Origin: JBFWNZ01 sp050250795
GTDB taxonomy: Bacteria; Pseudomonadota; Alphaproteobacteria; UBA8366
Direction of reading: 5' to 3'
DNA length: 7,079 nucleotides
Assembly (NCBI GenBank): GCA_050250795.1
Contig: JBFWNZ010000200.1
Span: 1 to 7,079 of the forward strand
Below are positions 5,562-7,079 of the stretch, piece after piece. Below the pieces are notes generated by a model that saw only the letters and a program-made list of their open reading frames with translations, did no database searches and had not been told where the DNA came from. Numbering within the stretch: position 1 is the stretch's first letter; the number at the start of each line of letters is the position of its first letter. Position numbers and translations under genes: made by a program.

Positions 5562-5868
5562 TTCGATCACTCCACGTCGTTAACGAAACTCGGCTACGTG
5601 ATATGAAGTAATTGCGGCAAATGAATGGCGGGTCAGTGATGACGGTCACATGGTCTTCCGTCGCATTTCCCGCCGCTGCTGGCCGTTGCTTCCTTCACGC
5701 TCCGGTTCTGCTGCTCGTTTGTCCGTGGCATCGCATCGTTGCAATGCCGAACCTTTAACGCGGGAGTCCGAAAAAGGGTTCCGTCGCATTGTTGCAATGG
5801 CGTGCCTACTCCGTCCGGCCCGACAGGCGCTATGCTGCGCCGGAAACGGACCCAGGGAGGAATGGGCG
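5562..5868. other. Non-coding gap between divergent lipoprotein and VOC genes
   Basis: This 307-base stretch has no credible gene: open frames across it lack family features, have no good start sites and would be extensions into the VOC gene. It holds an AT-richer part at 5580-5630 that probably serves the lipoprotein gene, an exact 12-base direct repeat TTCCGTCGCATT (5656-5667 and 5779-5790), a pair of dyad motifs at 5731-5748 and 5784-5801, and the ribosome-binding site AGGGAGG (5854-5860) of the VOC gene. TATGCT (5831-5836) is a possible -10 box but has no good -35 partner. Confidence 0.6.
5731..5801. repeat. Two near-identical dyad motifs, 53 bp apart (possible operator pair)
   Basis: TCGCATCGTTGCAATGCC (5731-5748) and TCGCATTGTTGCAATGGC (5784-5801) agree at 16 of 18 bases. 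The second has a perfect 5-bp dyad, CATTG-TTG-CAATG; the first differs by one base. The distance is close to five helical turns, as expected for two bound repressor or activator dimers on one DNA face. Between them lies an imperfect inverted repeat, GAACCTTT (5749-5756) and AAAGGGTTC, which adds to the dyad character. No regulator gene is in view, so the binding protein is unknown. Confidence 0.5.
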
Positions 5869-6264
5869 ATGGTGACACTGGAACGGGTGGACCACTTCGT
5901 GATGCCGGTCAGCGACCTGCACAAGATCGCGGATTTCTATGTGCGCGTGCTGGGCATGACGAAGGTCGTGATCGGCGACGGGCGGGTCGCGCTGCATTTC
6001 GGCCAGCAGAAGATCAACCTGCAGCCCGCAGGCTGGACCGACGGCATGCGGGCGCCGAACCATCTGCCGGCAAGTCAGGATTTCTGCCTGATCACCACCA
6101 CCCCGATCGACGCGGTGGTGGCGCATCTGACGGCGCAGGGCGTCAAGATCGTCGCCGGGCCCGGTCCCCGGGTCGGCGCGCTGGGAACGATGCGGTCGGT
6201 CTATTTCGAGGACCCGGATTACAATCTGGTGGAGATCTCGAACTATGCCGAGGGCGGCGGATGA
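5869..6264 (+). CDS. VOC family protein, GLOD5-like
   Basis: A complete 131-residue vicinal-oxygen-chelate protein closest in pattern to glyoxalase-domain-containing protein 5. Seen: RVDHFVMPVSDL with H9, then FYVRVLGM at 23-30, ALHFGQQKINLQ at 41-52 (the GLOD5-type FG-x-QK-x-NL), DFCLIT at 71-76, GPGPRVGALG at 97-106, and SVYFEDPDYNLVEISNY at 110-126 with E122. H9 and E122 sit at metal positions, but where many VOC enzymes have the middle His this protein has D71, as in the GLOD5 group. Catalytic activity and substrate are unknown. The start ATG at 5869 has AGGGAGG eight bases upstream; the open frame extends to 5650 but that part is non-coding in character. It overlaps the following Gfo/Idh gene by ATGA, so the two are translationally coupled and may act on the same compound. 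It shares the fold but little detail with the VOC protein at 883-1278. Confidence 0.9.
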   Translation: MVTLERVDHFVMPVSDLHKIADFYVRVLGMTKVVIGDGRVALHFGQQKINLQPAGWTDGMRAPNHLPASQDFCLITTTPIDAVVAHLTAQGVKIVAGPGPRVGALGTMRSVYFEDPDYNLVEISNYAEGGG

Positions 6265-7079
6265 CGGGGGCGGCTTTCTCCCCGCGCCGCCGCGATGGCG
6301 GCGCTCTTCGCGTCGGGATCGTCGGCGCGGGGGATATCAGCGCCTATCACCTCACGGCGTGGCAACGGGCGGGGCATGCCGGTTGCGTTGCGGTCTGCGA
6401 CCGGGACCGCGGCCGTGCCGAGGCGCGTGCGCGGGAATTCGGCATCGACGGTGTGTACGCCGACGCAGGGGCCATGCTGGCCGAGGCCGATCTCGATATT
6501 CTCGACATCGCGACCTGGCGCGACAGCCATGCGGCCTTCGTCCGGCTCGGCATCGAGCACGGCGCCGACATCCTGTGCCAGAAGCCGCTGGCACCCAGCC
6601 TGGCCGCGGCGGAAGCGCTGGTGGCCGAGGCGGAGGGGCGGGTGCGGCTGATGGTGAACGAAAACCGGCGTTTCCAGCCGCCTTTCCGCCGCATCGGGGC
6701 CTGGCTGCGCGAGGGCGCGGTGGGCGATGTGCGTCAGGTCAACATGACGATGCACCGTTCGGGCTACATCGCCGGGCCGGACGGACGCCGGCCGGCCGTG
6801 GAGCGCTCGCCGCGCATGGGCACCGAGCCGCGGCTGCTGATCGCCGAGACCTTCATCCACCAGCTGGACGTATTGCGCTGGCTGGTCGGCCCGCTGCGCG
6901 TGGTCGCGGCGCGGGGTGCGCGGACCGAGCCGGACATGCCCGGCGAGACCCTGGCGACCGTTCTGATGGAGACGTCGGAGGGTGCGCCGGTGGTGCTGGC
7001 CGGCAGCTTCGTTGCGCCCGGCTTCGGGACCGTTGTATCCGACCGGCTGGAATTGATCGGCAGAGATCGGAAGAGCGTC
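6261..7079 (+). CDS. Gfo/Idh/MocA family oxidoreductase (3'-truncated)
   Basis: N-terminal 267 or so genuine residues of an NAD(P)-dependent dehydrogenase of the glucose-fructose oxidoreductase / inositol dehydrogenase family, normally 330-380 residues long. Seen: cofactor motif LRVGIVGAGDIS at 16-27, CDRDRGRAEARAREFGI, DIATWRDSHAAF at 82-93, then CQKPLA at 106-111 in place of the common EKP, MVNENRRFQPPFRR at 131-144, and AETFIHQLDVLRWLVG at 195-210 with H200 at the usual catalytic-region position. Substrates in the family are sugars, inositols and sugar acids; none can be named here. Its ATG lies within the stop of the VOC gene (ATGA) with GAGGG six bases upstream. The first 16 residues are an unconserved extension, but no better start lies nearer the Rossmann strand. 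The frame is open to the end, but the last five residues are encoded by adapter sequence, so real coding evidence stops at about 7063. Confidence 0.9.
   Translation, partial: MTGAAFSPRRRDGGALRVGIVGAGDISAYHLTAWQRAGHAGCVAVCDRDRGRAEARAREFGIDGVYADAGAMLAEADLDILDIATWRDSHAAFVRLGIEHGADILCQKPLAPSLAAAEALVAEAEGRVRLMVNENRRFQPPFRRIGAWLREGAVGDVRQVNMTMHRSGYIAGPDGRRPAVERSPRMGTEPRLLIAETFIHQLDVLRWLVGPLRVVAARGARTEPDMPGETLATVLMETSEGAPVVLAGSFVAPGFGTVVSDRLELIGRDRKSV
7064..7079 (+). other. Illumina TruSeq adapter remnant at the contig end
   Basis: The last 16 bases, AGATCGGAAGAGCGTC, are identical to the start of the Illumina TruSeq read-2 adapter as known from memory (the read-1 form diverges after AGATCGGAAGAGC). 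A 16-base exact match at the very end of a sequence is not plausible by chance. It is a library artefact left by incomplete trimming and should be removed from the assembly; it is not genomic. Confidence 0.93.

Noticed and set aside
5731..5801. CRISPR-like or insertion-sequence end reading of the paired repeats
   Set aside because: Only two copies, with a single spacer, no array, no transposase and no target-site duplication.
5650..5868. Long N-terminal extension of the second VOC gene
   Set aside because: The residues are Arg/Cys-rich and unlike any VOC protein; the ATG at 5869 has a strong ribosome-binding site and directly precedes the domain.
5633..5924. Two short overlapping minus-strand frames in the gap before the second VOC gene
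   Set aside because: No ribosome-binding sites, no family features, and they run into the VOC gene; the repeats there are better seen as regulatory DNA.
1..7079. A new defence, mobile or RNA-based system
   Set aside because: All genes fall in known metabolic, envelope or housekeeping families; no nuclease, helicase, reverse transcriptase, integrase, toxin-antitoxin pair or tRNA was seen on either strand.

Overview
The window looks like chromosomal DNA from a GC-rich alphaproteobacterium. This rests on strong G/C third-position bias in every gene and on the style of the CysRS, HspQ and BDH-like proteins; genus cannot be told. It is probably a short contig rather than a cut from a long one: a gene is broken at each end, and the last 16 bases exactly match the start of an Illumina TruSeq read-2 adapter, so the real sequence should be taken to end at about 7063.

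Layout. (1) 2-886, plus: C-terminal two thirds of cysteinyl-tRNA synthetase. (2) 883-1814, minus: a two-gene operon, a single-domain PqiA-like membrane protein followed by a VOC (glyoxalase-fold) protein, joined by an ATGA overlap and meeting cysS tail to tail with overlapping stop codons. (3) 1889-4847, plus: three dehydrogenases, namely an SDR on the 3-hydroxybutyrate dehydrogenase scaffold, then after a hairpin an Ldh2-type malate/L-lactate dehydrogenase family enzyme, translationally coupled by ATGA to a D-isomer-specific 2-hydroxyacid dehydrogenase. (4) 4860-5561, minus: hspQ, preceded by a region rich in inverted repeats and by a small glycine-zipper lipoprotein gene. (5) 5562-5868: a 307-base non-coding gap with a pair of near-identical dyad motifs 53 bp apart. 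(6) 5869 to the end, plus: a GLOD5-like VOC protein coupled by ATGA to a Gfo/Idh/MocA oxidoreductase that runs off the contig.

How the genes may work together. The centre is a hydroxy-acid oxidation locus. The adjacent Ldh2-type and D-2HADH enzymes belong to unrelated folds that often have opposite stereochemistry, so together they could interconvert the two enantiomers of one 2-hydroxy acid through its 2-oxo acid. The SDR has kept the BDH catalytic residues but lost most of the residues that hold 3-hydroxybutyrate, so its substrate is probably different. The VOC-Gfo/Idh pair looks like a separate small catabolic unit. No transporter, regulator or downstream lyase is present to name the substrate. 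I see no mobile element, CRISPR array, tRNA or rRNA, and no clear new defence or mobile system; the most interesting points are the paired dehydrogenases, the altered SDR pocket, the dyad pair upstream of the second VOC gene, and the structured leader of hspQ.
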